A stretch of 64,000 bases of DNA from contig NC_082683.1 of the NCBI RefSeq assembly GCF_949987515.2, forward strand, positions 103,775,918 to 103,839,917, written 5' to 3'. Under the pieces are notes generated by a model that searched no databases, was not told the origin of the DNA, and worked only from the letters and a program-made list of their open reading frames with translations. Made by a program: the position numbers and the translations under genes. Origin of the DNA: Delphinus delphis (taxonomy: Eukaryota > Chordata > Mammalia > Artiodactyla > Delphinidae). The stretch's first letter is position 1. Each line of letters starts with the position of its first letter. Shown here one piece after another: positions 12,780-23,469 of the stretch.

Positions 12780-13560
12780 TTCAATCAAGACTTCTCTTCT
12801 CCAGCCACCTCTGCCCCTCCCATCATGAGGTCTGATGTTCTTCCCGAATGTGTTCCAGTTTGTTTGTGTTTCTCTTCAAGCACTAAACACAGGGAGACTG
12901 TGCTTTGCCGAGGCTCCCCTCCCCCGAGCTGCTGACTGCCCGGAGTCTGGCGGCACGCCACAAAGGTGGGGGGGGTGGGGCTCACTGGCCAGGTGAAGAC
13001 GGCTTCCACCCTAGCGTCTGTCTCACTTCCGAGCTCATCCTCACATCAGAGGCCTGACTTTTTGACGACAAATAGAAACTTGAGTACTGCCACACTCCAC
13101 CACAGTTAACTGCTCCTCGCAGCAGCAGCCACTACCACTCAGCCCCTCCTGGCAGGGCTCCGGCACAAGGTGAGGGCTCTGAAACTTTTACACAGCACTG
13201 TATATAGGTCAGGGGCTCTGACAGGTACCCAGACCACCTAATGACGGAAAGTTTGATCTGGCAGGCAGTTAATCGGCAGCAATGATCCCGGCTCTGAGGG
13301 CAGAGTGGAGAAGCAAATGCCCATGCTCCCTCTTTGCGGTGGTAGTGGGGGGGTTGCCCCCTTTTCTCACCTGAGCTTTGCTGAGGCTCCCACACATCTG
13401 TAGTTTCTTTATAGCTCCCAGCAGCCATTCTTGAGGCCCCAGTGGTGACTCTCCGGGTAAAAATACTGAACTTGCCTCCCACCTTTTAGCCTTTCTCCAG
13501 GTACAGTGTAACACTGTCTGGTCCAGAGTTGAAACTTCTTTGAATTGTGGTTTGTACCAC
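12780..13560. other. GC-richer unique block
   Basis: Clearly richer in G+C and CpG than its surroundings, with GGTGGGGGGGGTGG at 12966-12979 and several CCGGAG/CGGC sites. The 116-aa and 81-aa minus-strand ORFs have no domain I recognise. It could be a regulatory element or a decayed exon; the sequence alone does not decide. Confidence 0.35.
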
Positions 13561-13912
13561 TAGCGCCTTGGGTTTATAAAAAAGAGTAAAATTTCTGCCT
13601 TGTACTGTGGCTGTAAAAACCCTTAACCTAATTTTCCAGCTGAGCCAATTTTGAATTAAAAGGCTTCATGTCAGGAACATCAACATTTGGACGAGACTCT
13701 AATAGATCCTGTGATAAATCAGCAGCTGCTGTGGGTGAATCTAATTCCAGATTCTCTGCCTGGAAAACACCAAGACGATAAATTACCACACAGATTCTGT
13801 AAAAGCCAGAAGGGGTTCACGTGGGAGACTGAGGCGAGCAGGACAGTCTTGGGTGGCAAAGTAGACAACCTCTGTGACATTGCTGTTAGCTTGAATGAGT
13901 TGATGAGGTTGC

Positions 13913-14150
13913 AAACTGGAGGGCTTCCCTGGTGGTGCAGTGGTTGAGAGTCTGCCCACCGATGCAGGGGACACGGGTTCATGCCCCGGTCTGGGAAGAT
14001 CCCACATGCCGCGGAGCGGCTGGGCCCGTGAGCCATGGCCGCTGAGCCTGCGCGTCCGGAGCCTGTGCTCCGCAACGGGAGAGGCCACAACAGTGAGAGG
14101 CCCGCGTACCACAAAAACAAAACAAAACAAAACAAAAAAAAAAACTGGAG
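13913..14150 (+). mobile_element. CHR SINE, short cetacean type
   Basis: Starts GGGCTTCCCTGGTGGTGCAG at 13921, full short body, tail of ACAAA units from about 14111. TSD AAACTGGAG at 13913-13921 and 14142-14150. ORFs of 86-169 aa that overlap it on both strands are SINE-derived. Confidence 0.95.
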
Positions 14151-14849
14151 GTGACTGGGTAGCCTCTGTTCTTAGTCTCTGCCCCCTCACAGCAGAACCG
14201 GGCACATCACAGCACTGCCCCAAAACAGATCCAATAGATAATATCCGTAAAGACTTGATAGGGGAGGTGGTGGGAAAGAGACTGTCTGACAAAGCTTCAT
14301 AAAATCCTGTTTAAACATCTCAGTCAGTTCCCAAGAGTCCCCTCTGGGCCTCTGTCACTTCCTCTTTCCTCTCTCTCCATTCCTCCTCGGGGCCAGCATC
14401 TACCTCTTCCCTTCTCCCTGGCTCCCACTCTCAGCCAAGGCTCCAGCCTTACCCTGGACTGTTCCAGGTTTCCTCTCCATCCTTTTCTTATACAGGGTAC
14501 TGCCATACCATCTCAGTTTCTAATAGGCAGCTCCATACCCATGGTATGCTGCAAGCTAAGGACTCTTCTTAGGGTCCACTCATCTTCCATGGGAGGGATG
14601 GAAGTGGGCGTGGTAATGCTGCTTGCAAAACACTTTCCTAGAAACAGTTTTTCCCTGACATGTGGTTAAATTATTTAGGACTGCATCTAACTCGTAGTAC
14701 ATGTACCAAAATGGTAGATTCTAGCATTGCTAGTAAGTAATATTATTTTAAAGGAAAAAAGATCCTCTGATTCTCATTCATCTATTCTCTTTGGACTTGA
14801 AATTCTGTTGATTTTCAATTTTAAGGACTTCGATTCTTTGTAGTTCCCA
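14151..14849. other. Unique DNA, no gene seen
   Basis: Pyrimidine-rich at 14330-14500, then AT-rich. No recognisable repeat or gene. Confidence 0.4.
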
Positions 14850-15012
14850 AACTCTGGTGTTCAAAAGAATAACCTAGTGAAGACCTCACCAAGGTTCCTG
14901 CAAGATTTTAATTCTGTAGATCTGGTCAGGGACTCAAGAATCTGTAGTTTAACAAGCTCTGCAGGTGATTCAAATGTAGGTGGTTTGTGGCCCACCTTTG
15001 AGAAATACTGTC
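14850..15012. mobile_element. MER5-type hAT element
   Basis: Ordered motifs: GTAGATCTGGTCAGGGACTC, AAGAATCTGTAGTTTAACAA, GCTCTGCAGGTGATTCAAAT and terminal CACCTTTGAGAAATACTG. This is close to full MER5 length. ORFs of 60-73 aa across it are chance. Confidence 0.75.
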
Positions 15013-15307
15013 TCAGGACTTCCAATGTCTTCCTACTATCAATACATTCCTTCATCCATCTCTACTACCAGATCAATTTTCTTGAAGCCCAATTCTGATC
15101 ATTTCTGTGCCCCAATCCTGTGCATGCTTACTTCTCACTGTACCTTACCACGGCCACCCTAACCTCTCCCAAGTCTCACCAGAATTATCCCAAATCATTC
15201 CCAACCACCTTGATCCTGCCCTTACCTCACTACAGTGAATCCTCAAAACAGTAGCCTCAGATGCCACAGATGCATCCTTTAGTAAGGATGTAAATTCAGT
15301 AAATTCA

Positions 15308-15521
15308 GGTATTTCTCCTTAGCTGAAAACCCTCTGGTGGTTTCCAACCTCACTCAGAGTAAAAGTCCTTACAGTTACCTCCAAGGCTCCTGTCATCTGG
15401 CGCTGCATCTCTCTGGCCTCATTTCTCACCACTCTGCCTCCCTCACTCTCTCCCAGTCACAGAGGCCAGGCCAGGCACACTGTGCTTCCTGTTCCCTCTT
15501 TCTCCTTGAATAGAGGAGGTG
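15308..15521 (+). mobile_element. L2 segment, copy A of an inverted pair
   Basis: L2-like in sense orientation: CTCTGGTGGTTTCCAACC, CACTCAGAGTAAAAGTCC and CTCTCTGGCCTCATTTCTCA. The same 180 or so bases occur in reverse at 17078-17258 with about nine mismatches. Copy A has about 34 extra bases (near 15454-15487). At its left edge are a 9-bp tandem duplication TAAATTCAG (15291-15308) and a 7-bp-stem hairpin (15273-15290). Confidence 0.65.
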
Positions 15522-17077
15522 CTTGTCTTACTACTAACTTTGCCTTAAGTAGTTGTAACCCTGGGAAGTCTACCCACATTTCTCAGGCTTCTGAGTGGGC
15601 TTCTGGGCATTTGTACCACTTATTAGCTATAGTCTGCAGAAGTGTTTTGGTCTTGTTTCTTTGTTCCCTCAGTAAGAGACACCCTACATCTCTAGGCCCT
15701 TGGATTTTCTGGATTCTCTGCAGATAGCGTCTGGTGTTGTGATAAGCACAGTGGGAACACCTGTTACAGTAAAGGATCATTACTTTTTAAACTCTGCCCT
15801 ATTCTAGAAGAAATTTAGGAAGATTATAAAAAGGTAGTTTTTAAAGTGAGAAAATTAATTAAAAAGAAAAAGCGATGTAGAACAAGCAGATGGCTAATGA
15901 TTAACATAGAAAGTGATTAATATAGAACATGAAGGCCATAAGATCCTGTATATTTGCTGCAAATCTGACTCTGAGCTTCCTAGAAGTCAGAAAAAATAAA
16001 AGAGGGAAAGATAATCAATTACAGGAGTCACAGGGTCTACTAAGAACGAATCAGTGCTCAAGAGGAGCACCTCTCTCCCTGTGCCCTAAGAAATTTTACT
16101 CTGTGCCTCTATAGAGAAGTATCCTGCATAATACAGACAACAATGTCCTTAAGAATGCTGAAACACAACAGCAGAGTCTGGGCTTGATACAAATCTGGTA
16201 ATCGGCAGCATATGCATGTGATAAGGAACTGCTGAACAGACCAGTGGTTTTCTCCTGCACCTTACAACTTTAGCCCAGCAAAGCTTGCTAGAGCTAATAC
16301 TCAATGATGTCAGCCAGGAGTAAATGTTTCAAGGGGCCAGCACAATATACTGAAGTCTAGCAAAGCTGTGGTCTTTGTGCATCTGATATCAAAAAATGAA
16401 GGTGTCTCAGTCAAAATCTTAGCTCTCATCAGTGGAACCAGAAAGTCAATGCAATTCAAACTTGACAGGTAAGGAGGGAAGTCTTATAACAGCTGTTTCT
16501 TAAACATCTCTAGTCAATGTAGCCATCATTCTGGTTAGTGCTGAGTCCCTTAAATTTATCTGGGTACCCAGAACTACAGCTTCAACAATACACTGTGGGT
16601 GGCCTTTGCTCCAGACAGAGGTACATTCTCATCACATAGAGGAAAAGGGTACCATCTTGGTGTAGTGCAAATAAATTGACAGGGGCTGTTATACTTTGAA
16701 CCACATTCAGTAGTCTCCAAATGACTGAATCCAGAATAAAATTAGGAAACGCTTTTATTAAAAGGTAGTTACACTATGACAGAACAGGGCAGTCTCTATG
16801 TAGTAATAACATCATTACTTCCCTAACAAACATTTGTGAGCTCTTGTGTTGTACATAAACTGAGAAGAGGAGGGTAATGGTGGACAAAAGCACTGGACCA
16901 GAGTATCAGTGTTAGAAAGCTCACAGTCCAGCAGGGGCAGTTGAGAAACTCAGTTAATGCCCCCGTGGCCATACAGCTGTGTCTGGGGTAAGGCTTTGAC
17001 TTGATACCTTCTCATGGCTTTCTCAGACACTCACATGATGTTCCACATCTAAGAATCTCATTCCTATTAGCAAAGCC
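15522..17077. other. Unique DNA between the inverted L2 pair
   Basis: No gene seen. A weak antisense L2-like stretch lies at about 16800-16940 (AACAAACATTTGTGAGC, then CTCACAGTCCAGCAGGGG). ORFs of 60-81 aa have no recognisable domain. Confidence 0.4.
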
Positions 17078-17258
17078 CACTTCCTCTATTCAAGCAGAAA
17101 GAGGGAACAGGCGGAGAGAGTGAGGGAGGCAGAGTGGTGAGAAATGAGGCCAGAGAGATGCAGGGCCAGACGACAGGGGCCTTGGAGGTAACTGTAAGGA
17201 CTTTTACTCTGAGTGAGGTTGGAAACCACTGGAGGATTTTGAGCTAAGGAGAAATACC
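17078..17258 (-). mobile_element. L2 segment, copy B of an inverted pair
   Basis: The reverse complement aligns by eye to 15308-15521 at about 95% outside one 34-base gap. Both copies begin GGTATTTCTCCTTAGCT, a stretch that does not fit the L2 pattern I know, which argues for duplication rather than two independent L2 insertions. The right edge of this copy runs straight into a hairpin. Confidence 0.65.
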
Positions 17259-17328
17259 AGCTGAGCATCTAGCTACACCCCCACCTGGGTGTTTTCATTC
17301 CATGGATGTAGCTAGATGCTCAGCTGGT
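17256..17328. repeat. Hairpin-forming inverted repeat
   Basis: Left arm 17256-17280 and right arm 17304-17328 are complementary over 25 bp with one mismatch; the spacer is 23 nt. The arms share the core CTGAGCATCTAGCTACA and its complement. The left arm starts within three bases of the end of L2 copy B. Confidence 0.9.
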
Positions 17329-17699
17329 CCCAACTGGCACAGGTGTCCCCAGCTGGGAACTTGAGTACCACATAAGCCACGAGCTGAGGAGAAAGAGGCA
17401 CCGTAGCTTGACTACCTCTGCTGAGAAATGCCATCAGCTTTAAACACCTCTTTGGCATAGGGAAGTCTCCAGACACCTTGGGCTCATCACTAACTGGCTT
17501 CCCACCATGAGTCTGGCATCGTGATAGGAAGTCAAAGAAATACAAACGTGGGTGATATACAGACTTCAAGGTAAGCAAAATAAGCCCGATACATAAATAG
17601 CCCTAAATAAGGTGAAAGTGTTAAGAGCCAAAAAAGCATAAGTAAACTGCTTACAGGAGTTGAGAAGAGGGAAGGGTAACTTTTAGCTAAGAGATCAGA
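17329..17699. other. Unique DNA, no gene seen
   Basis: No recognisable repeat. An 88-aa minus-strand ORF has no recognisable domain. Confidence 0.4.
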
Positions 17700-18000
17700 G
17701 AAACTTTCAAAGAGTTTTAACTGCATCCTGTAGTGGGCAAAATTTGGACCGTAGAGGCAGAACCGTAAGAGCAAAGCTATGGAAGTGTTTAAGTGCAGGG
17801 TATGTTTGCAGAACAGTAATTCAGGTCAGTCTGGCTGGGTGGAAGTTGGGTGAAGATAAAAGATGATAGGGGATGAGGCTGAAAGTGGGACTGGTAATGG
17901 GATTGGGCTTTATGGGAATTAACCCCATAATGATGGTTAGACACTAGAGATGGAAATTCTAATAAGGGAACTGCCATAATAGTCTAAGCAAGAGATAACA
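17700..18000 (-). mobile_element. L2-like remnant
   Basis: Order of motifs GGAAGTGTTTAAGTGCAGGG, AACAGTAATTCAGGTCAGTC, GGGATGAGGCTGAAAGTGGG and CTGCCATAATAGTCTAAGC resembles a decayed antisense L2 stretch. Confidence 0.5.
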
Positions 18001-18780
18001 CTAGGAGAACATGCTAGTGATATTTCAGAGAAATGTGAAAAAGTGTGAACAAAGGTATTGTCAAAAAGACAGATGTTGTCAGTCTCTGCCTTATGCTACC
18101 TCCTCCGCATCTCTTCCACCCCCATGTACACTTTCACACAAACTTGCAAATAATTCCCATTGCCTGTAATCACCAATGAAGCTAGTTGCTCGCCAGCCGC
18201 CAAACTTTCTTCCTTGGAAGGGATGGATTTTCCCAAAGTAAACTGGAAAATCAAGGCATTTATGCAGGGAATATGTTGGGGGAAAATCTAAAGAACTCAG
18301 ATAAATTTTTATTACTTTTAAATTTAATAAATCACTTAATTACTTCAACTCTTTCTTTTTTCACAGATAGAGGCTGAGAACTGTGAAGCAGGCCCTCCAT
18401 TATCCCTGATCCAAATGCAGTAGCAGTGCTGAGATGAATGTGGCCTTGAGCTCCTATAAAAGGTTTACTACCACTGCACTTGGGAAGGGACTGATCCTTT
18501 TCTTTCCAAGAGTTAATAGCCAGGTTGATTCTGGATTCTTCTCTCGATTGCATCACTGTTCTGCAGGACCAGGGAATCTTAGGTGTAACTGAAGCTTTAG
18601 ATCCTCAGAAAGGCAGTTTCAACCTCTGAGTGCTGTCCTAAAGCAACCCTGATTTTTTCACGACTAAGAGTGATCCATATTCCTAAACTTTAGCTGGCCC
18701 TTCCCACAGCCTCATTTCTTGCCATGCCTCCACCCTGACCCCCGATCCTTCAGAACAACTTGAAGTTCCCCAAGCATCTG
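18001..18780. other. Unique DNA, no gene seen
   Basis: No repeat recognised. The 18360-18760 part is GC-balanced and could be conserved, but nothing marks it as an exon. Confidence 0.4.
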
Positions 18781-19000
18781 CTGTTTCCCATGTCTACTCA
18801 TTTACATACATTTTCTCCCATGCGAAGAAGGCCCTTTTCTGTCCTACCCAGCATGCTGGGTCCTCCTTGACATTCAAGTTCAGCTCACCTTTTCCTTCCT
18901 TGAGAAGTTTTCTCTCATCTCTTATCTCAGTTAGATGCCTGTCCATGTAATCTATGTCACCCAGGTTTACCTCTATCATAGCACTTTGTTCATTCATTTC
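18781..19000 (+). mobile_element. L2 remnant
   Basis: Sense L2-like order: CATTCAAGTTCAGCTCACCT, CCTTGAGAAGTTTTCTCTC, then CTATCATAGCACTTTGTTCA. Confidence 0.55.
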
Positions 19001-19067
19001 TTAAGTTAATATTACTGAATGACTACCAGATACCAGGTACTATGCTAGGTCTTACAAACATCATAGG

Positions 19068-19070
<3 letters not shown>

Positions 19071-19128
<58 letters not shown>
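19071..19128. repeat. (TA)n microsatellite
   Basis: About 29 uninterrupted TA dinucleotides. It sits just after an L2/MIR-like stretch ending CTAGGTCTTACAAACATC. Confidence 0.97.
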
Positions 19129-19130
<2 letters not shown>

Positions 19131-19159
19131 AGGAGACCTATTAAAAAATGGTGATGAGA

Positions 19160-19290
19160 CCCAGTGAACTATACTCTAACTGTTGGCTTTCTTTCCTGAT
19201 TTTCCTGCTCTGCTATGAGTTTCTTGAAGGCAAGAAAATAGCTCTGTCTCTCTTACTTATCAAGTGCTTAATAAATATTGAAAGAACAAA
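19160..19290 (+). mobile_element. L2 3' end remnant (weak)
   Basis: TGAGTTTCTTGAAGGCAAGA, then CAAGTGCTTAATAAATATTG, as at an L2 3' end. Confidence 0.4.
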
Positions 19291-19599
19291 TGGAAGTTGG
19301 CTACTAGTAAGGAAGACTCAGCAACTGTAGACGTCAGTTCTTAAAATTACAGTGAGGTGAGCAGTTGTCTGACTCCGAGTTATCATCAGATTGGAGTCAC
19401 TGGGGCTTGGAAGGGGCCTTAAAGGGAATGTGACTATGCATCCTGGTTTGCCTGGGACAGTCCCAGGTGACACCTGTTCTTTAGCATCTATCTGGGTTAG
19501 CATTTATTCTAGATTTTTCTTTATTTCAATGACGTTATTATTTTATTAAAGTAAGTTGGGATGGATTTGGTAGACCTGGACTCTTTATTCTCAGATTCT

Positions 19600-20190
19600 G
19601 CCCCAGGAAAAGGGGCTGAAGATGGAGTTAAATCACCCATGGCCAATGATTTGATCAATCATGCCTATGCAACAGAGTCGCCATAAAGCCCCACAAAGAC
19701 AGTGTTCTGAGATCCTCCAGGTTGGTGAACACGTGGAGATCTGGGGACTGAGGTAGCGCTCTAGGAGAGGGCATGGAAGCCTGGTGCTCTTTCCCTACAC
19801 CTTGCTCTGTGCATCTCTTCCATCTGGCTGTTCCTGAGTTATATTCTTTTATAATAAACTGATAATCTAGTAAATACAATGTTTCTCTGAGTCCTGTGAG
19901 CCACTTTAGCACATTACTCGAACCCCAGGAGGGGGTTGTTGGAACCTCCAAACTAGAGCAGGTAGGTCGGAAGCACAGCTCATAACCTGGATTATGATTG
20001 GCACCTGAAGTGGGGGGCAAGCAGCGGTCTCGTAGGACTGAGCCCTTAACCTGTGGGATCTTACACTATCTCCAGGTAGATAGTGTTAAATGTGAGATTA
20101 ATTGCAGGACACCCCGCTGGTATTGGAAAATTGTCTGGGACACCCAGCTAGTATCGGAAAATTGTTTGGTGTGGGGAAAAACCTTTACAT
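19600..20190 (+). mobile_element. LTR-type retroelement remnant
   Basis: Resembles an old endogenous-retrovirus-type LTR. Seen in order: GCCATAAAGCCCCACAAAGA, TGCATCTCTTCCATCTGGCT, a polyadenylation-like ATAATAAACTGATAATC, CTGAGTCCTGTGAGCC, CCCCAGGAGGGGGTTGTTGG and a TAACCTGTGGGATCTTA segment. No coding region is attached and no terminal repeats or TSD could be fixed, so it is at most a solo LTR. The 121-aa minus-strand ORF inside it is chance. Subfamily not assigned. Confidence 0.55.
20107..20167 (+). repeat. Two-copy tandem duplication, about 30 bp
   Basis: GGACACCCCGCTGGTATTGG plus AAAATTGTCT is followed directly by a second copy GGGACACCCAGCTAGTATCG plus GAAAATTGTTT. It lies at the 3' part of the LTR-type remnant. 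Confidence 0.8.
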
Positions 20191-20324
20191 GTTGGAATTG
20201 TAGATGCCAATGTCAAAAATAATAAAAGTAATAAATATAATACCTTTTAGATAAATAATAAATGTAATGATACATTTTAATACTTTCTATTAATATCCTA
20301 CTTTACTATAGACAATTGAGATCC

Positions 20325-20565
20325 TCCTGGTTTTATTGTTTTTTTGTTTTTTTTTTTTTGCGGTATGCGGGCCTGTCACCGCTGTGGCCTCTCCCGCTGT
20401 GGAGCACAGGCTCTGGACACGCAGGCTTAGTGGCCATGGCTCACGGGCCCAGCCGCTCAGCGGCATGTGGGATCCTCCCGGACCGGGGCACGAACCTGCA
20501 TCCCCTGCATCGGCAGGCAGACTCTCAACCACTGCACCACCAGGTAAGCCCCTCTTCCTGGTTTT
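20325..20565 (-). mobile_element. CHR SINE, short cetacean type
   Basis: Reverse-oriented. The T-run at 20340-20359 is the complement of the A tail and the body ends near 20552. TSD TCCTGGTTTT at 20325-20334 and 20556-20565. Overlapping ORFs of 80-110 aa are SINE-derived. Confidence 0.93.
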
Positions 20566-20579
20566 GAGATCCTATTCCA

Positions 20580-20770
20580 TCACAAGTAAGAGTGTAACCT
20601 TAGGTAAATTAACTCCTTTGTCAGTATGTCTCTTCACCTGTGACACATGCATGATAATAGGCATCTAGCTCATAGCATCTAGCTCATATGAGGCTGTAAT
20701 GAGTTAAGCATTTAGAAGAGTCCCTAACACCTACTAAGCAATAAAGTCTGTATTTATTGCTCTTGTTGCT
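20580..20770 (+). mobile_element. MIR SINE
   Basis: AGTGTAACCTTAGGTAAATT, CTCTTCACCTGTGACACATG and GAGGCTGTAATGAGTTAAGC in MIR order. Within it, the 14-bp unit GCATCTAGCTCATA is tandemly duplicated at 20661-20688. Confidence 0.75.
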
Positions 20771-20959
20771 ATTGTTATTATAATTATTTTTTAGCATATA
20801 TTTACTGAAACATCTGTGCCAAGTCCTGCAGATACCTGGATGATGAGTAAGAAACTAGGAATAAAAGAAAAGCCTATGAAGAAATATCCTCTGGCTGTGT
20901 GGGAGGACCAGCCACTTTTTCACTTTTCATGTTCTGCATAAGCCTGGCCTGAGCAGTGT

Positions 20960-21140
20960 AGGTGGAAAAGCTCTGGGCCCTGAGAATACATGCAACTAGG
21001 TACTGTTCCTGACTCAGCCACCAGCTAACCTCAATTTGCTCATCCAATAAACTGCGATTAACAGTGCCTACTTTGCAAGATGGTTCAAAAGGGATTATAT
21101 CAGACCATAGTTGTAAAGAGGCCAACATAGTGCCTAGAAA
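20960..21140 (+). mobile_element. MIR SINE
   Basis: CTGACTCAGCCACCAGCTAA, CTCAATTTGCTCATCCAATA and CAACATAGTGCCTAGAAAAT follow MIR order; well diverged. Confidence 0.6.
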
Positions 21141-21749
21141 ATCTAGATGCAAAGACCTTTAAAACATGTTTGAATCCATGAAGTCCACCTGTCTTCCACC
21201 TAGACAAAACTAACTTGGTCATTTCTGACATGGGCAGGCTCTTTGGCAGGAATAGCTGAGCGAACAGTAAAGCCAAAGGTATAGCTCCTGACGAGCTTAC
21301 GGTGGAGGCCATTCCAGGCAGGTTTCTCCAGTCACAGCACCATGGGTTAAAGGAAGGAAAATATTGATGTTTTATTGAATTACTCCTATAGGTCAGATCA
21401 TGTATCACTGCTGTGATCTAAACAATGAGCCGGTGCAAGAGGAATGCACAGCTGAGACTGATGAGATAAGCCTTCCCCAGCCCTGACTCCTCCAAGAGTC
21501 AGTAAATTGCTTCCTTTATTTAATTACAAATTAATTGAAAACACTCCCATGCTGATAAAACAATACTAGTCCCCGATTTGTTGATAATAGCCTAATCCTC
21601 CTGTAACAGTCCCATAGACACCATCGCATGATTATGTCATCAATTTTACACTTGCGGGGTCTGGATAAACATGGCTGCCTGAGGTTCAGGAAAAGGATAA
21701 ACACGCAGAGAGGTGCACTTTAGGAAGACCAATTTAGAGGTAAGTTTGG
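21141..21749. other. Unique DNA, no gene seen
   Basis: A weak MIR-like antisense stretch may lie at 21600-21700. The 102-aa minus-strand ORF (21100-21408) has no recognisable domain. Confidence 0.4.
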
Positions 21750-21900
21750 TGTCAGATGATTCTGGGCCGATTCCTAGTTCTGCCAGTCACTAGCTAGGAG
21801 GCATTTTGAAGCCCTTGGAGCCCTTGAAGATGAATAAATATATAAAATGTCTAACACTAGGCTTGTCACATAGTGCGGGACTCATTAATGTTAGCTGCGT
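21750..21900 (+). mobile_element. MIR SINE
   Basis: GATTCCTAGTTCTGCCAGTC, ACTAGCTAGGAGGCATTTTG and CTAGGCTTGTCACATAGTGC in MIR order. Confidence 0.6.
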
Positions 21901-22606
21901 TCTTTTTTCTTCTCTCCTCCTCTATGCACTTAGGGAAATTCCTGCTTTTCTTATCAGTTCAGAAGGCTATCTTAATCCCAGGAGGTCAGAAACTATAATG
22001 ATACCCTCTCCAGCATCCACAGCCCCTTATCAATCTGGTCTTCTGTACTCATCAGGGCAATTTGCACCCCATGATCACCCCTTCCTGCTTACTATAACAC
22101 CTGCTTTTGCTTGATCACCAGATTTTCTCATCTTCCCAGAGTGAGCAATGTATCCTGTTATGTGAAGTGGGCACCAACATTGCTGGCTAGCAAAGCACAT
22201 GTGTTGGGGACACTACTCACTCCTGGGTAAGGCAACTAGAGAAATGTTCCTACAGGCACATGTAATAGAGAGTAAAGCAGTGTTCCAAAGCATAGGACTC
22301 ATTTTAAAAGAGCAAGTAAGAATTAATGTTAAAGCTCAAAGAATTTTGGAGGCCAGGCCATTTACTAGCACAAGATATATGGTCCCTATTACAACAAGAA
22401 TCATCTCTCCATTATGACTGTCAGAATAAGATTCTACCAGGAGGAGTAATTAATGTTCATGCACTTTTGTGTAAAGCAGAAATCAAGACTCTGTGTCTTT
22501 ATTTCAGTGGATGCAACTTTGAGAATAGGGCAGAAGAAAATCAGACACTGGCTTTGCCTGTATTGAGAGGATGAACTGGTCTCTCATAGTTTTCATCTTC
22601 AAGATG
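21901..22606. other. Unique DNA, no gene seen
   Basis: The ORF at 21806-22114 (102 aa) crosses the MIR boundary and is chance. No repeat recognised. Confidence 0.4.
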
Positions 22607-22950
22607 AAAAAAGAAAAAAGGGGGCTTCCCTGGTGGCACAGTGGTTAAGAATCCACCTGCCAATGAAGAGGACATGGGTTCGAGCCCTGGTCCAGGAAGA
22701 TCCCACATGCTGCAGAGCAACTAAGCCTGTGCACCACAACTACTCAGCCTGCGCTCTAGACCCTGTGCTCCACAATTACTGAAGCCCACACGCCTAGAGC
22801 CCACACTCTGCAACAAAAGAAGCCACTGCAATGAGAAGCCCACGCCCCACAACGAAGAGTAGCTCGCCACAACTAGAGAAAGCCTGCGCACAGCAATGAC
22901 GACCCAACGCAGCCAAAAATAATAAATAAATAGATATATAAAAAAAGAAA
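22607..22950 (+). mobile_element. CHR SINE, long type
   Basis: Starts GGGGCTTCCCTGGTGGCACA at 22621. It retains the internal segment missing from short copies (GAGCAACTAAGCCTGTGC, then repeated CACAACTACT-like motifs and GAAGAGTAGCTCGCCACAAC) and ends in AATAAATAAATA and an A-rich tail. The A-rich TSD AAAAAAGAAAAAAG (22607-22620) recurs at about 22941-22954. Confidence 0.9.
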
Positions 22951-23175
22951 AAAAGAGGGGCTTCCCTGGTGGTGCAGTGGTTGACAGTCTGCCTGCCGAT
23001 GCAGGGGACATAGGTTCTTACCCCGGTCCGGGAAGATCCCTTGTGCCATGGAGCGGCTGGGCCCGTGAGCCATGGCTGCTGAGCCTGCGCGTCTGGAGCC
23101 TGTGCTCCGCAACAGGAGAGGCCACAACAGTGAGAAGCCCGTGTACCGCAAAAAAAAAAAAAAAAGAAAAAAGGA
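22951..23175 (+). mobile_element. CHR SINE, short type, inserted in the tail of another
   Basis: Begins GGGGCTTCCCTGGTGGTGCA at about 22957, directly after the A-rich tail of the long CHR copy, in the same orientation; A tail at 23150-23170. The same A-rich target motif (AAAAAAGAAAAAA) follows the tail, so the first element's tail or target served as landing site. Confidence 0.93.
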
Positions 23176-23469
23176 CATGGTCATGTCCATAAAGCAGAGA
23201 GGTACACTTCTATGAGACTGGCTCAGGAACACTAAGGATTCAGAGTTCTCAGACCACTTTCTACTTTCTTACCGAACCCCACACACCCAGTCCCTGGAAG
23301 AAGGCCAAGAGAGGAAGGAAGTTCTTTCTCAAGACAGAATCACAATCCTTATTATGTGTTCATGTCATTTTTGCAGGAATCATTTTTGAGCCTGTCTAAT
23401 TGCAAAATGAATTGGTGTGGGAAGATGGACAATATTTAAGTAAACCCTCAGTCAAAAAGAAAAAAAAAA

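Noticed and set aside
13921..14141. tRNA-Glu gene or pseudogene at the CHR elements
   Set aside because: A- and B-box remnants are there, but the body continues into the CHR-specific part with an A tail and TSDs, so these are SINEs.
18440..18480. TATA-box promoter (CTATAAAAGG)
   Set aside because: One motif with no initiator, CpG enrichment or downstream exon.
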